Shown here: one piece after another, positions 1-7,246 of the stretch
Layout: each line of letters opens with the position of its first letter
Position numbering within the stretch: position 1 is the stretch's first letter
Origin: Clostridiaceae bacterium
Lineage (GTDB): Bacteria > Bacillota > Clostridia > Saccharofermentanales > UBA5734
Length of the DNA: 14,985 bases
Assembly (NCBI GenBank): GCA_012522285.1
Contig: JAAYKS010000259.1
Span: 1 to 14,985 of the forward strand
Reading direction: 5' to 3'
Made by a program: the position numbers and the translations under genes
The notes under the pieces: model-generated
The model's database searches: none
Told to the model about the DNA's origin: nothing
The model's input: the letters and a program-made list of their open reading frames with translations, nothing else

Positions 1-235
1 GAATATACTCACGCCGCTCATAGGAGGAGAGCCAGACGCCGATACACTCTCGCATTTCAGAGAGGGAAGAGAAACGAAAACTGCTTGTACAATTGTCATC
101 GTTGAAGTATTTCTGCGCGTCAGGATGAGAGTAGCACGCCAGTAAATCTTCCGCATCTCTTTCCTGTACCAGGCGTAAATGGAAACATTCGGTGTCGTAG
201 GTGGGGCAGGAGACGTAAGGGTCGCGATCTTCCAT
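1..235 (-). CDS. GNAT family N-acetyltransferase, N-terminal part (runs off window)
   Basis: Reading the minus strand from an ATG at 235-233 gives 78 open codons to the window edge with no stop. The product starts MEDRDPYVSCPTYDTE, followed by FHLRLVQERDAEDL and YSHPDAQKYFNDD. This is the usual beginning of RimJ/RimL-like GNAT acetyltransferases: a beta strand with 'LRLV', then 'DAEDL' opening helix 1, then a 'hPdaqkY' segment. These enzymes transfer the acetyl group of acetyl-CoA to an amine; the substrate cannot be predicted. The acetyl-CoA binding motif lies outside the window. The start is supported by GGAGGAG (complement of 245-251) nine bases upstream. The gene is divergent from the aldo/keto reductase. 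The family call is from the N-terminus only, so the remaining fold is inferred. Confidence 0.72.
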   Translation of the reverse strand, partial: MEDRDPYVSCPTYDTECFHLRLVQERDAEDLLACYSHPDAQKYFNDDNCTSSFRFSSLSEMRECIGVWLSSYERREYI

Positions 236-290
236 TTTTTTACACTCCTCCATACGGGGATCCATCTGTACATGGGGTTTAGTTTTGTTT

Positions 291-299
291 AGTATAACA
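291..299 (-). promoter_or_regulatory. Extended -10 promoter element for the GNAT gene
   Basis: On the minus strand, TGT directly precedes TATACT (complement of 291-296), an extended -10 (TGn) with five of six consensus bases. Transcription would start near 284, giving a leader of about 50 bases to the ATG at 235. No convincing -35 box is visible, as is common for extended -10 promoters. Confidence 0.4.
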
Positions 300-329
300 C
301 GTCAGCCATACCACTCCTTTCATACTGTG

Positions 330-364
330 TTGACTGCGGTCGTGACGAGTCCGATATGGTATCG
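330..364 (+). promoter_or_regulatory. Candidate promoter with overlapping palindrome, upstream of the aldo/keto reductase
   Basis: TTGACT at 330-335 resembles a -35 box, and TATGGT at 355-360 could be the -10, although the 19-base spacing is long. The -10 sits inside a perfect short palindrome, arms CGATA (352-356) and TATCG (360-364) around TGG, which could be an operator. A palindrome with 5-base arms can occur by chance, so the operator reading is weak. Confidence 0.3.
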
Positions 365-418
365 TTAAGTCACAAGACATCACAACCCGTACCTCGGCAC
401 CGGCGAAAGGAGGACCCC

Positions 419-1531
419 ATGCAGCATCGACCGTTCGGCCGCACCGGACTTAAAACGTCCATTCTGGGATTCGGCGGATTCCACCTGCTCGAGATCCCCT
501 ATTCCGAAGCGGAGTTTCTCCTCAACACCTATTTGGACGCGGGAGGCAATTACATCGAGACCGCCGCGTCCTACGGGCGGGGGGAATCGGAACGTAAAAT
601 CGGACGCGCGGTGTCTTCACGCCGCTCCGAATTCGTACTGGTGACCAAAACCGGAGAACGGGACCGCGTTGGCTGCCTGGAATCGCTGGACCACAGTCTC
701 GATCACCTCCGGACCGATCACGTGGATGTGCTGTTGATGCACGGGGTGGGCACCAAGCGGGACCTCGACCAGATTCTGGCCCCGGGCGGAGCGCTCGAAG
801 GCGCCGAGTACGCAAAGCAGCAGGGAAGGGTTCGTCACATCGGCATCTCGATGCACGGTCAGCCCGATGTGCTGCTGGCAGCGCTCCACGCCTATGACTT
901 TGACGCCGTCATGACGACTGTCAACTACTATGACCGCTTCAACTTCCCCGAAATTGAAAACGCCTTGCTCCCTCGCGCACAACGCGCGGGAGCGGCTGTC
1001 ATCCTGATGAAACCACTCGCAGACGGTTTGTTGTGGAGATCCGCGGAAAACGCTTTCCGCTACGCTTTTTCCCGTCCGGTTTCGGTGGTGGTCTCGGGCA
1101 TCAACTCCCGTGCGATGCTGGCCGACGACCTCCGGTTTGCCGAGCGGTACGAACCGCTGACCCGGGAGCAGGCCGACCAGTTGGCGATGAGCGCACCGGA
1201 ACTGGGCACCCATGTCTGCCGTCTCTGCGGACAATGTCTGCCCTGTCCGGTCGGAATCGACATCCCGGAGGTGTTCCATCTCGAGGGCTGGTACGACCGC
1301 CAGATGGGGAACGGAAGGGTGGACGACACCACGGAGTATGCGCTCCGCGAGCGGCTCAAACACTGGTTCGGCAATCAGCAGCTCGCCCGCGACCGGTATG
1401 CGACGTTGGCCATCCAGGCGGACAAATGCACCCATTGCGGGGCGTGTACCCCGCGTTGCCCATACGGCCTCGAGGTCGAAGCGAAATTGGCCTACGCAGA
1501 CTACAAACTCGCGGGGCGCGGGATCTTCTGA
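419..1531 (+). CDS. Aldo/keto reductase with C-terminal 4Fe-4S ferredoxin domain
   Basis: A 370-residue protein. Residues 1-255 are an aldo/keto reductase barrel: start RPFGRTGLKTSILGFGG, catalytic-type residues Tyr52 (ASYG), Lys77 (LVTKTG) and His108 (LLMHG), and the late-barrel segment VVSGINS near 224-230. The tetrad Asp, normally in 'xxxDTA', is replaced by Glu47 (NYIETA). Residues 267-347 carry two cysteine clusters, CRLCGQCLPCP (267-277) and CTHCGACTPRCP (337-348), consistent with two [4Fe-4S] clusters. The family (found mainly in anaerobes) is annotated as NAD(P)H-dependent reductases linked to ferredoxin; substrate unknown. The start at 419 is chosen because AAAGGAGG lies at 406-413; an upstream in-frame ATG at 356 has no such site and adds unrelated residues. 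It is a single-gene unit, convergent with the ABC permease 22 bases downstream. Cytoplasmic, no signal peptide. Confidence 0.9.
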   Translation: MQHRPFGRTGLKTSILGFGGFHLLEIPYSEAEFLLNTYLDAGGNYIETAASYGRGESERKIGRAVSSRRSEFVLVTKTGERDRVGCLESLDHSLDHLRTDHVDVLLMHGVGTKRDLDQILAPGGALEGAEYAKQQGRVRHIGISMHGQPDVLLAALHAYDFDAVMTTVNYYDRFNFPEIENALLPRAQRAGAAVILMKPLADGLLWRSAENAFRYAFSRPVSVVVSGINSRAMLADDLRFAERYEPLTREQADQLAMSAPELGTHVCRLCGQCLPCPVGIDIPEVFHLEGWYDRQMGNGRVDDTTEYALRERLKHWFGNQQLARDRYATLAIQADKCTHCGACTPRCPYGLEVEAKLAYADYKLAGRGIF

Positions 1532-1553
1532 CCCGTAAGATAAGGATCTTTGT

Positions 1554-2840
1554 TTAGACCGCTTTGGAAGCCCGGCGCTCTTGCCGCAGGGTGCGGAAGA
1601 TCTCGGACAGTTTGGGCGGCTTGCCGTACATCAAGATCCCCAGGCGGTAGATCCGGGCGGACAGGTAGCCGATCAGTCCGGTCGTTGCGAGCATCAGTAC
1701 GACGGACAGTGCGATCTGCCAGAACGGCACATCGGTCATACAGATGCGGACAAACATCACCATCGGCGCCAGCAGCGGGATGAACGAGCAGACCGTGACA
1801 AAGGAAGCTTCCGGATTCGCCATGCCAAGGAGCGAAACCATCATCGCCAGAACCATCAACAAGATGATGGGCATGATGCTGGTGTTGATGTCTTCGGTCC
1901 GGCTCGCGAGCGAACCGAGCGCTCCATAGAGGAATGCGTACATGAAGTACCCGATCAGATAGAACAGGATGGTGTACACCACCAGTTCCGGCGGCATTTC
2001 GAACATCGAGCGAACCATCGTGATGTCACTGAATCTCTCCGCGTGAATCTGATAGAATCCCACCGCCGAGAACAGCAACACCCCGATCTGCGCCAGCCCG
2101 GCCAGTCCCGAGCCGATGACTTTGCCGAACATCAGGCTCATGGGACGGGCGGAGGTGATCAGCATCTCCATCGCGCGGTTGCTTTTTTCACTGGCGACCG
2201 AGGTCGCGACCATCTGGCCGTACAGCATCACAGTCATATAGAGCAGCATGACCAGTACATACGTGTACAGATAGGCCTGGCCCATGGACTTTCCGCTTTC
2301 CTGGACCGTCTCGTAGAGCTCCATTTTCGAAGGTGCCAGAAAACCCCCGATCTGAGCTTCATCCCAGCCGATCCCGGCAAGTGCGGCGGCCTTGAAATGG
2401 TTGTCGAGAGAGGCCTGCAAGGTCAGACCCTCACTGTCCGTGATCCCCATCCGGCGGATGACGTAGGTATAGTCGCCCGGTTCGCGGACGACGAACGCGG
2501 CGTGCGCCTCGTCGTCATTGATCCGCTTCTTGATGCCGTCCAGCTCGCCTGGCTCGGCGTTCTCCCAGAGGTAGTTGGGCAGCAGTGTTTCAAAAAATGC
2601 CAGATCGGGGGCCTGACCGCTTTCGTCGATCACATAGGCCACCTGTTCCGGTCCGGCGGAGGGTTCGCCGCCGATGTCCATCCCTTTGAACCAATCGATC
2701 GCAGACGGCAGGGACAACCCGATCCCGATCAGCACGACAAAGACGATGGTCGTGATGACATAGACCTTGTTTTTGAGGTAGGACGTAAACTCATATCCCA
2801 ATACGGTGCGGAATTGCCGCATCCCGGTGTCCTGTTTCAT
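1554..2840 (-). CDS. ABC-2 type exporter permease (NatB/YhaP-like)
   Basis: A 428-residue membrane protein. One membrane segment at about 26-44 is followed by an extracytoplasmic region of about 140 residues (50-185), then about six more hydrophobic segments (190-211, 243-262, 287-307, 321-340, 350-367, 374-394). Between the second and third segments is the family hallmark EKSNRAMEMLITSARP (218-233) followed by LMFGKVIG, typical of NatB/YhaP Na+-exporter-like ABC-2 permeases. It forms the membrane half of an exporter with the ATPase encoded immediately upstream. The start codon overlaps the ATPase stop as ATGA (2837-2840), indicating translational coupling; an internal ATG at codon 7 is also possible. 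The substrate is not determinable: the family includes sodium, drug and peptide exporters. The gene ends only 22 bases from the convergent reductase. Confidence 0.85.
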   Translation of the reverse strand: MKQDTGMRQFRTVLGYEFTSYLKNKVYVITTIVFVVLIGIGLSLPSAIDWFKGMDIGGEPSAGPEQVAYVIDESGQAPDLAFFETLLPNYLWENAEPGELDGIKKRINDDEAHAAFVVREPGDYTYVIRRMGITDSEGLTLQASLDNHFKAAALAGIGWDEAQIGGFLAPSKMELYETVQESGKSMGQAYLYTYVLVMLLYMTVMLYGQMVATSVASEKSNRAMEMLITSARPMSLMFGKVIGSGLAGLAQIGVLLFSAVGFYQIHAERFSDITMVRSMFEMPPELVVYTILFYLIGYFMYAFLYGALGSLASRTEDINTSIMPIILLMVLAMMVSLLGMANPEASFVTVCSFIPLLAPMVMFVRICMTDVPFWQIALSVVLMLATTGLIGYLSARIYRLGILMYGKPPKLSEIFRTLRQERRASKAV

Positions 2841-3769
2841 ACCGCGTCCCCCACTTTCTCGACAAAAATCTCTTCGAGAGTCGGTTCGATTACCAGAAAG
2901 GTTTCGACCGAAGCGCCGGAGGCCAGCAAGCCCATCAGCAGCGGGTCTTTGGATTCCGGTGCGTCCAGATGCACGACACAGCCATCCGCCCCGTCCGACT
3001 CCACCCGCAGGATCCGTCCCCGCAGGTCGGATTGCTCCGCGAGCGTGCCCAGGAGTTCTGCTGTGCCGGGGTGGTCTCCGGCGATGCGCACGGACAGTCG
3101 GGTGCGCGGGTAGGTCCGGCGAATCGTACGAATCGCACCGGACAGGATGATCGAGCCCCCGTTGAGGATCGCGACCTCGTCGCAGAACGTCTCGACATAT
3201 CCCATCTGGTGGCTGGAAAACAGCACGATTTTTTCCTTTTCGCCCTGCTCGTTCACGATATCCTTGAGCAGCTGTGCGTTGACCGGATCCAGTCCCGAAA
3301 AAGGCTCGTCCAGGATGATGATTTGCGGGTCTGCGATCAGGGCGAGCGCGAGCTGGATTTTCTGCTGGTTGCCCTTGGAGAGCGTTTCCAGCTTTTTGTC
3401 GTGAACGTCCTGCATCCCGAGCCGGTCCAGCCAGTGGTGGACCGAGGCGGTGGCTTCCGTGCGGGTGAGTCCGCGGAGACGCGCGAGATAGGACAACTGC
3501 CGCCCGATGGGAACCTTGGGGTACAACCCGCGGTCCTCGGGGAGATATCCGATGCGCACGTCGGCCTGGCGAATGTGCTTTCCGTCAAACAGGACGTCGC
3601 CCGTATCCGCGGGAAACACGTCCATGATGATGCGGATCGCGGTGGTTTTGCCGGCGCCGTTTCTGCCCAGCAGTCCCAGCGCGGCACCCGAACGTGCCGT
3701 AAAGGACACTTCGCGCAGGACTTCCTTGGGGCCAAACGATTTGGTGATCGAGCGGACTTCCAATGTCAT
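2837..3769 (-). CDS. ABC transporter ATP-binding protein (NatA/YhaQ-like)
   Basis: A 310-residue cytoplasmic ATPase. Visible motifs: Walker A GRNGAGKTT (35-43), a GYLPEDRGLYP segment (74-84) where the Q-loop would be, as usual in the NatA group, signature LSKGNQQKIQ (130-139), Walker B IIILDEP (150-156), D-loop SGLDP (158-162) and switch histidine His187 (SSHQM). Residues from about 225 match the C-terminal extension (DUF4162-like) found on NatA-type subunits and end in TLEEIFVEKVG. It powers the permease encoded next in the same operon. The start at 3769 is preceded by AAGAGGTGAG (complement of 3773-3782). A strong sigma-A promoter with a palindromic spacer lies just upstream. No regulator or histidine kinase gene is adjacent. 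Confidence 0.93.
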   Translation of the reverse strand: MTLEVRSITKSFGPKEVLREVSFTARSGAALGLLGRNGAGKTTAIRIIMDVFPADTGDVLFDGKHIRQADVRIGYLPEDRGLYPKVPIGRQLSYLARLRGLTRTEATASVHHWLDRLGMQDVHDKKLETLSKGNQQKIQLALALIADPQIIILDEPFSGLDPVNAQLLKDIVNEQGEKEKIVLFSSHQMGYVETFCDEVAILNGGSIILSGAIRTIRRTYPRTRLSVRIAGDHPGTAELLGTLAEQSDLRGRILRVESDGADGCVVHLDAPESKDPLLMGLLASGASVETFLVIEPTLEEIFVEKVGDAV

Positions 3770-3808
3770 GTTCTCACCTCTTAATATGAATCCAATATGA
3801 CATACAGG

Positions 3809-3837
3809 AAAGTATCATGAGCCTCTGGCTCTGTCAA
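3809..3837 (-). promoter_or_regulatory. Sigma-A promoter of the ABC exporter operon
   Basis: On the minus strand a perfect -35 TTGACA (complement of 3832-3837) is followed, after 17 bases, by TACTTT (complement of 3809-3814), which is preceded by TGA, making an extended -10. Transcription would begin near 3802, leaving about 33 bases of leader before the ATG at 3769. Confidence 0.62.
3819..3831. promoter_or_regulatory. Candidate operator: palindrome inside the ABC promoter spacer
   Basis: Arms GAGCC (3819-3823) and GGCTC (3827-3831) around TCT form a perfect 13-base palindrome that abuts the -35 box and fills most of the -35/-10 spacer. A repressor or a MerR-type activator would be expected to bind exactly here. 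This is position-based inference; no regulator gene lies beside it. Confidence 0.4.
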
Positions 3838-3874
3838 ATAGGGAGGGGCTTTTGTCCGGGCTACGGTGCGATTG

Positions 3875-3883
3875 TGCCATAAT
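3875..3883 (+). promoter_or_regulatory. Extended -10 promoter of ppk2
   Basis: TGC at 3875-3877 precedes CATAAT (3878-3883), an extended -10 with five of six consensus bases. The predicted start falls within CCGTGAC (3888-3894). No good -35 is present at 16-18 bases. The surrounding sequence closely matches the GH3 promoter at 11175-11194. Confidence 0.5.
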
Positions 3884-3906
3884 GAAACCGTGACTGCTCA
3901 AACAAG

Positions 3907-3924
3907 GCCGTTCCCCGGGACGGC
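3907..3924 (+). other. Small hairpin in the ppk2 leader
   Basis: GCCGT (3907-3911) can pair with ACGGC (3920-3924) around a C/G-rich loop. It ends 11 bases before the AAGGAG site at 3936-3941, so it leaves the ribosome binding site free. It could stabilise the leader; no regulatory role is shown. Confidence 0.25.
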
Positions 3925-3951
3925 TGCCTATGCGGAAGGAGACTTGGTGTC

Positions 3952-4824
3952 ATGGATTTGTCGAAGTATCGCATCACCCAGGCGAAAGGTAACCATCTGA
4001 AGGATCACGAAACGGACGATGCCGCCGGATTGCGAAAAGGCAAAGAAGCGGACGCGCTGCTGGCGGCCAACATCGAGCGGCTCCGCGAGCGCCAGGAAGT
4101 CCTGTTTGCGCACAACAAATACGGGGTGCTACTCATCCTCCAGGCGATGGACGCCGCGGGAAAAGACGGCGCGATCAAGCACGTCATGAGCGGGCTCAAT
4201 CCCCAGGGCGTCCAGGTCAAATCGTTCAAGGTCCCTACGGCGGACGAGACCGACCACGACTATCTCTGGCGCGCGCAGGCGCATCTGCCCGCGCGCGGGA
4301 ACATTGCGATCTTCAACCGGTCTTACTATGAGGATGTGGTCGTGGTACGGCTGCACAATCTACTGGGCGCCCAGAACATGCCGGCAGAGCTCTCGGACGG
4401 AGACGTGTGGGACGACCGCCATCGGCAGATCCGGGATTACGAACGGTATTTGGTCGAAAACGGCATCTTGGTCGTCAAGATTTTCCTGCATCTCTCCGCG
4501 GAGGAACAGCGCGAACGGTTGCTGAAACGGATTCATGATCCCGCCAAACACTGGAAATTCTCCGCGGGCGACGTAGAGGAACGGCAGCACTGGGACAAAT
4601 ACCAGGACATCTACGAGGAGACGATCCGCTCGACCGCGACCGAATATGCGCCTTGGTACATCGTGCCGGCTGACCGCAAATGGTTCGCGCGGCTGCTGGT
4701 GTCGGAAATTGTGGCGGACACCCTGGAACGGCTGCCATTGTCCTATCCGGAACTCGACGACAAACAAAATGCCGTGCTGGAAGAATGCCGCCGGATCCTC
4801 GAAGAAGAATCCGAACCTTCCTGA
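3952..4824 (+). CDS. ppk2: PPK2 family polyphosphate kinase / polyphosphate:nucleotide phosphotransferase
   Basis: A 290-residue cytoplasmic kinase of the usual single-domain PPK2 length. It shows the PPK2 Walker A region LQAMDAAGKDGAIK (63-76), the family segment SGLNPQGVQVKSFKVPT (80-96), the Walker B/lid region IFNRSYYEDVVVVR (120-133), and the C-terminal WYIVPADRKWFARLLV (235-250). PPK2 enzymes move phosphate between polyphosphate and nucleotides (for example polyphosphate + ADP or AMP to ATP or ADP); which nucleotide is preferred here cannot be read from the sequence, though the overall form matches the 'PPK2-related phosphotransferase' group. The start is supported by AAGGAG ten bases upstream. 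The gene is divergent from the ABC exporter and convergent with alanine dehydrogenase. No exopolyphosphatase or ppk1 gene is nearby. Confidence 0.93.
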   Translation: MDLSKYRITQAKGNHLKDHETDDAAGLRKGKEADALLAANIERLRERQEVLFAHNKYGVLLILQAMDAAGKDGAIKHVMSGLNPQGVQVKSFKVPTADETDHDYLWRAQAHLPARGNIAIFNRSYYEDVVVVRLHNLLGAQNMPAELSDGDVWDDRHRQIRDYERYLVENGILVVKIFLHLSAEEQRERLLKRIHDPAKHWKFSAGDVEERQHWDKYQDIYEETIRSTATEYAPWYIVPADRKWFARLLVSEIVADTLERLPLSYPELDDKQNAVLEECRRILEEESEPS

Positions 4825-4864
4825 CACACCGGCTGAGACGTTGACCGAATGGGAACAAACCCGA

Positions 4865-5956
4865 TCAGGTGTCGGATTCGTACCAGCTGCGGACCGCTTC
4901 GTGTGTGAGTTCTCCTGCGCGCATGTTCACACCGCGGGCCAGTCCGGCGTCCGCCGCGCAAGCCCCGTCGAGTCCGAGTGCCGCGATCTTGAGCCCATAC
5001 CGCAGGGTCGCGGCATTGAGCGCCTGGGTGGAGGTGCGGGGTACTGCGCCAGGGATGTTGGACACGCAATAGTGGACGATCCCTTCTACCAGGAACACAG
5101 GATCGTCGTGGAAGGTGACCCGGCTGGTCTCGCAGCAACCGCCCTGGTCGCTGGCGACATCGACGCTCACCGCGCCGGCTTTCATAAAGGGTAAATGGGC
5201 GTGCCGCACCAACCGGGGAGCGGCGGCCCCGCGCACCAGTACCGCCCCGATCACGAGGTCGGCCTCGCGGAGCACAAAAGAGATATGTTCGTCGGTACTC
5301 AGGAGTGTCGTGGCGCGCCCGTCAAAGCGATCTTCCAATTCAGACAGGCGGCCGGGATCGACATCCAGCACAGTGACGTCGGCACCCAGTCCGAGGGCGA
5401 TGCGCGCGGCGTTGATTCCGACGGTGCCTCCGCCCAGAATCGCGACCTTGCCCCGCGGCGCACCCGGAGCGCCCCCCAGCAGTACGCCGCGCCCGCCAAA
5501 CGGACGCTCGAGATACTTGGCGCCTTCCTGGACGCTGAGACGTCCGGCAATTTGACTCATGGGCAGCAGGCAGGGCAATCCGCCTTTGTGGTCTTCGATC
5601 GTTTCGTATCCCACCCCGGTGACGCGCGCTGCGAGCATGGCATCGGTCAGGTCGCGTGAGGCGGCCAGATGGAGGTAGGTAAACAGAATGCGGTCCGGCC
5701 GGAGCAGTGGATATTCTTCGGGGAGAGGCTGCTTGACCTTGACCACCATGTCACACAATCCGAACACCGCGGCCGCGTCCGGTACGATCACCGCGTCGGC
5801 GGCGAGGTACTCACTGTCCGAGTAACCCGCACCTTCGCCCGCTCCGGCTTCGACATAGACCTCGTGTCCTTCCCGGACGTAGGCACGGACGCTGTCCGGG
5901 GTTAAGCCGACTCGGTATTCATGGCGCATGATCTCTTTGACGGTTCCGACACGCAT
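4865..5956 (-). CDS. ald: Alanine dehydrogenase
   Basis: A 363-residue enzyme catalysing NAD-dependent interconversion of L-alanine and pyruvate plus ammonia. Residues at the positions known from characterised alanine dehydrogenases are all present: Arg15 (YRVGLTP), Lys75 (VVKVKQP), His96 (YLHLAAS) and Asp270 (VDVASDQGG). The nucleotide fold starts KVAILGGGTVGINAA (170-184). Other family blocks are GAKYLERPFGGRGVLLGG (145-162) and HYCVSNIPGAVPRTST near 301-316. Length is close to the usual 370. The start is set by AGGAGG (complement of 5965-5970) eight bases upstream. It stands alone, divergent from a flavoprotein gene and convergent with ppk2 (40-base gap with no clear terminator). It probably serves in nitrogen assimilation, alanine catabolism or NADH balance; no regulator is adjacent. 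Confidence 0.96.
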   Translation of the reverse strand: MRVGTVKEIMRHEYRVGLTPDSVRAYVREGHEVYVEAGAGEGAGYSDSEYLAADAVIVPDAAAVFGLCDMVVKVKQPLPEEYPLLRPDRILFTYLHLAASRDLTDAMLAARVTGVGYETIEDHKGGLPCLLPMSQIAGRLSVQEGAKYLERPFGGRGVLLGGAPGAPRGKVAILGGGTVGINAARIALGLGADVTVLDVDPGRLSELEDRFDGRATTLLSTDEHISFVLREADLVIGAVLVRGAAAPRLVRHAHLPFMKAGAVSVDVASDQGGCCETSRVTFHDDPVFLVEGIVHYCVSNIPGAVPRTSTQALNAATLRYGLKIAALGLDGACAADAGLARGVNMRAGELTHEAVRSWYESDT

Positions 5957-5983
5957 CTTCGCATCCTCCTGCCATTGCCGGCA

Positions 5984-6016
5984 TTGACGGCTCTTACCTT
6001 CTCATCCTACCATAAT
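5984..6016 (+). promoter_or_regulatory. Candidate promoter of the Cys-rich flavoprotein gene
   Basis: TTGACG (5984-5989) and TACCAT (6008-6013) are spaced by 18 bases, giving a start near 6020 and a leader of about 40 bases. An overlapping alternative -10, CATAAT (6011-6016), resembles the ppk2 -10 region but is 21 bases from the -35. Confidence 0.35.
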
Positions 6017-6059
6017 GAAAGATGGAGATATTCGGGTGCATCGAAAGCGAGGAATCAGC

Positions 6060-6620
6060 ATGAAAGTTTTGATTTTGTCTGGAAATCCCAAGAAGACCGG
6101 GTTGTGTGAATCGGTGACGGCAGAGATCCGGCAGGGGATCACCGAGGCAGGAGCTAAGTGGGAAGAAATCCGGCTGTCCGACTACGGAATCGAGCGATGC
6201 CACGTGTGCGGCGAGGGGTGGGGCACCTGCCGGTCGACGCATGTATGCGCCTTTGGAGAGGACGGGTTCACGGAAGTGTCCGACCGGGTCGCGTCCGCGG
6301 ACGCAGTCGTGCTGGTCACGCCGGTCTATTGGGGAGAAACCGCAGAGACGCTGAAAAGCTTCCTCGACCGGTTCCGTCGCTGTCAGTTCGGGAGCGAAGG
6401 CGTGTTGTCCGGAAAGCCCGTGCTGTTGGTCGCCTCCGCGGGCGGAACGGGCAACGGGGTGTTGACTTGTCTTGAGCAGATGGACCGGTTCTGTCGCCAC
6501 ACCGGCGCGGTGATCTTTGACCTTGTCGGCGTCAACCGCTGGAGCGCGGACTACAAGCGCCCGCTTGCCAGAGCCGCCGCTGAAGCGCTCGCGTCCGGAC
6601 GAAAAACCGGTACCCCGTAA
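6060..6620 (+). CDS. NADPH-dependent FMN reductase-like flavoprotein with a four-cysteine motif
   Basis: A 186-residue flavodoxin-fold protein. The FMN phosphate loop is LSGNPKKTGLCES (6-18), and the isoalloxazine-contact region is VTPVYWGETAETLKSFLDR (86-104), both standard for NADPH-dependent FMN reductase/iron-sulfur-flavoprotein relatives. Between them lie Cys47, Cys50, Cys57 and Cys63 in CHVCGEGWGTC and HVC, spaced C-x2-C-x6-C-x5-C; a metal or Fe-S cluster is possible, but spacing differs from the classic Isf motif. A late motif SAGGTGNG (126-133) is also typical. The likely role is electron transfer or reduction of small substrates by NAD(P)H; no substrate can be assigned. The start at 6060 follows GAGGA (6049-6053); an in-frame ATG at 6015 lacks a ribosome binding site. 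Divergent from ald. Confidence 0.82.
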   Translation: MKVLILSGNPKKTGLCESVTAEIRQGITEAGAKWEEIRLSDYGIERCHVCGEGWGTCRSTHVCAFGEDGFTEVSDRVASADAVVLVTPVYWGETAETLKSFLDRFRRCQFGSEGVLSGKPVLLVASAGGTGNGVLTCLEQMDRFCRHTGAVIFDLVGVNRWSADYKRPLARAAAEALASGRKTGTP

Positions 6621-6629
6621 AGGGCAGAT

Positions 6630-6644
6630 CGGGCGATGAGCCCG
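6630..6644. terminator. Weak hairpin between convergent flavoprotein and flavodoxin genes
   Basis: CGGGC (6630-6634) pairs with GCCCG (6640-6644) around GATGA, in the 31-base space between two convergent stop codons. The position suits a shared terminator, but no T-run follows in either direction, so the call is tentative. Confidence 0.25.
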
Positions 6645-6651
6645 GATTCGG

Positions 6652-7203
6652 TCAGTGTTCCGCTTCCGGGATCACACCCAGCCAGGACAACAGCGGCCGG
6701 AGGTTCTTTTTACGCGTAAAATCCACCGGCTTCTTGTAAGACGCCAGCATGCCGCGCGCGTCGCCGCTCCGCTTCTTCTCGGGTGTCAGCCGGAGCTTGA
6801 GGCGAAGCAGATTCATCGCGAAACGGTCGGACCGGTTCAGGTGGGTGTAGTCGAACCCTCCGCGCAAATAGAAGAACCCATAGCTCTCTTTTTCCTCTGC
6901 GCTGAGGTTGCGATCGCGGATTTCCGCCACTACTTCATCGCGCGCCGGAGAGGCACCGGGGGCGAACACCGCGATGCGCAGGTCTCGCCCTTTTTGGGCG
7001 CGCAACAGGGATCGGAAGGATTTCAGGCCATTGATTCCGCCCGCATAGAGCCCGCCGCCGTACACCACGATATCGGCATCCCCCAGCGTGGCGGCATCGA
7101 ACGCGTGCAGCGCGCAGGCCTGGCAACCGAGCGCTTCCGCCAACCAGGCAGCGTATTTGCCGGTATATCCGGCTTTGCTTTCATACAGGACAATCGCTTT
7201 CAT
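6652..7203 (-). CDS. Flavodoxin-domain protein
   Basis: A 183-residue protein. The N-terminus MKAIVLYESKAGYTGKYA holds the flavodoxin phosphate-binding loop (residues 8-18), and VVYGGGLYAGGINGLKSF (46-63) is the second FMN-contact region. This is the pattern of the flavodoxin/HemG-like domain family (Flavodoxin_5 type). The C-terminal part (105-183) is basic and rich in Lys/Arg (KKRSGDAR, TRKKNLRP) and has no recognised domain. It is expected to bind FMN and carry electrons; the partner is unknown, though ferredoxin-like and flavin genes flank it. The start at 7203 is supported by GGGAGG (complement of 7210-7215) six bases upstream; longer in-frame starts upstream lack this and encode unconserved-looking sequence. 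Confidence 0.82.
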   Translation of the reverse strand: MKAIVLYESKAGYTGKYAAWLAEALGCQACALHAFDAATLGDADIVVYGGGLYAGGINGLKSFRSLLRAQKGRDLRIAVFAPGASPARDEVVAEIRDRNLSAEEKESYGFFYLRGGFDYTHLNRSDRFAMNLLRLKLRLTPEKKRSGDARGMLASYKKPVDFTRKKNLRPLLSWLGVIPEAEH

Positions 7204-7246
7204 GGCATGCCTCCCGGGTTGTAATTGTTGGACGGTTCTGCCCATC

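Noticed and set aside
236..418. Possible riboswitch or leader in the 183-base space before the reductase
   Set aside because: Only promoter-like elements and one short palindrome are visible; no conserved aptamer-like structure recognised.
1537..1550. Small hairpin AAGAT/ATCTT between the reductase and permease stops as a terminator
   Set aside because: Five weak A/T-rich pairs with a TTGTTT tail; too unstable to call.
1581..3113. Long plus-strand open frame (510 codons) opposite the ABC permease and ATPase
   Set aside because: Its product is rich in His, Asp, Gln and Arg with no domain, it runs antisense across two clearly conserved genes, and it has no ribosome binding site. It results from the GC-rich codon use of the real genes.
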